A DNA stretch of 6,891 nucleotides from JBLHKE01 sp047619485 (GTDB lineage: Bacteria; Verrucomicrobiota; Verrucomicrobiia; Verrucomicrobiales; DEV007), in assembly GCA_047619485.1 (NCBI GenBank), contig JBLHKE010000421.1:1-6891 (forward strand), written 5' to 3'. A model generated the notes under the pieces. It searched no databases and was not told where the DNA came from. It was given only the letters and a program-made list of their open reading frames with translations. Shown in pieces: positions 6,348-6,891 of this stretch. The position numbers and the translations under genes are program-made. Numbering within the stretch: position 1 is the stretch's first letter; every line of letters begins with the position of its first letter.

Positions 6348-6891
6348 TGGCGCCGGTCATTGGAATGGTGTTGAGCATCGGGATGCTTGGGCTCTTGGGC
6401 ATACCGATGAACGTGGTGAACCACGTGTTGCCTGCGCTGGTGATGGTGATCGCGTTTACCGATTCGGTGCACCTGATGGCGTTCTTCAGGATGCGGCGCG
6501 GATCGGGCGATGGGCGGATCGCGGCAGTACAGGCGGCCGTTCGGGAGGTCGGTCCGGCCTGTCTGTTGACCTCCGTGACGACGTCGATCGCTTTCGCCTC
6601 CCTAGCCATGGCGAAGGCGGAGGTCATCAGCCAGTTCGGAGTTGCCTGTGCGGCGGCGACGATCTTAAATTTTCTCGTAGTGGTGACGGTGGTTCCACTC
6701 CTGTGCGCCACAGGTCTAGGGGATTTGGCGGGGTCACTCTCCGGTGGCGAAGAGGGGGCGCACCGGCGGGGTGTGCACCGCATATTGGATCCGCTGGGAA
6801 ATATGATCACCCGGTGGCCTGGTCGTGTGGCACTGCTAGGTCTGGCCTCGATGATTTTCTGCCTGCTGGCATCACTGAACTTGTATCCGGA

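Larger units (their letters stand above)
5450..6891 (+). pseudogene. RND/MMPL-superfamily exporter, interrupted by insertion and frameshift (also cut by window edge)
   Basis: An inner-membrane RND exporter of the MMPL/SSD type, in three frames. Part 1 (5450-5670): MGWLARCFGS..., TM1 at about 15-34, then LRLEFDDNHRKLF...FPLDENDFILLLE, the usual start of the periplasmic domain. At codon 74 a 159-bp palindromic element plus a 4-bp duplication intervenes and brings a TGA at 5810-5812. Part 2 (5834 to about 6346) continues SDDLFGREELGALRELEGDLRGLDGVLGVYSIFDAR through the periplasmic domain into TM2. Near 6345-6347 the frame shifts by -1; part 3 reads VAPVIGMVLSIGMLGLLG, AFTDSVHL (Asp about 284 in the repaired numbering, in TM4) and REVGPACLLTSVTTSIAFASLA, and stays open to the end. 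Repaired, 426 codons are visible, roughly half a typical member. Start ATG 5450 lies one base after the RDD gene's stop. The insertion is clear; the -1 shift could be a sequencing error. Cargo is unknown. Confidence 0.9.

Noticed and set aside
6336..6360. Programmed ribosomal frameshift in the exporter
   Set aside because: No slippery heptamer or stimulating hairpin is evident, the family is not known to use frameshifting, and a one-base loss in a G run explains it more simply.
6143..6810. Minus-strand open frames of 109 and 156 codons
   Set aside because: The plus strand here encodes a conserved MMPL membrane segment (TDSVHLMAFF, REVGPACLLTS); the antisense frames are by-products of codon bias.

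Overview
This 6.9 kb window looks like chromosomal DNA of a Gram-negative bacterium: it is fairly GC-rich and carries a LolC/LolE-type permease and RND-exporter parts, which belong to a double-membrane envelope. Ribosome binding sites are weak or absent before several starts, and one gene starts with TTG. The protein flavour resembles PVC-type bacteria such as Verrucomicrobiota, but that placement is an impression and no marker gene is present to settle it.

Layout: (1) 1-512, minus strand, the N-terminal 170 codons of a metallo-beta-lactamase-fold hydrolase that runs off the left edge. (2) 513-615, a divergent intergenic region with a good candidate sigma-54 promoter pointing right. (3) 616-1695, a two-domain protein: a TagD/HldE-type nucleotidylyltransferase fused to a shortened GHMP sugar kinase. 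(4) 1762-3072, an Amt ammonium transporter with a signal peptide and no GlnK gene beside it. (5) 3151-6891, a tightly spaced plus-strand operon of envelope membrane proteins: a LolC/LolE-family permease, a GYF_2-RDD protein starting with TTG, and an RND/MMPL-type exporter that is broken in this sequence and runs off the right edge.

The most striking feature is in the exporter gene. A 159-bp non-coding palindromic element (5671-5829), with 18-bp terminal inverted repeats (17 of 18 paired) and a TAGA target duplication, interrupts codon 74. Removing the element and one TAGA copy restores an uninterrupted frame that reads straight through the expected conserved LLLESDDLF region, so this is a MITE-like insertion that can be reconstructed precisely. 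A second lesion, an apparent one-base loss in a G run near 6345-6347, shifts the frame again. The exporter is therefore either a genuine pseudogene or, for the second lesion only, a sequence error.

How the genes may work together: the operon at 3151-6891 joins a lipoprotein-release-type permease, a small integral membrane protein and an RND exporter, which suggests envelope lipid or lipoprotein traffic (inference). The kinase-nucleotidylyltransferase fusion suggests salvage of a free sugar to a nucleotide-sugar through its sugar phosphate, as in the fucokinase/GDP-fucose pyrophosphorylase (FKP) fusion, but with a different nucleotidylyltransferase fold (inference). I found no tRNA, rRNA, CRISPR array or complete transposase.
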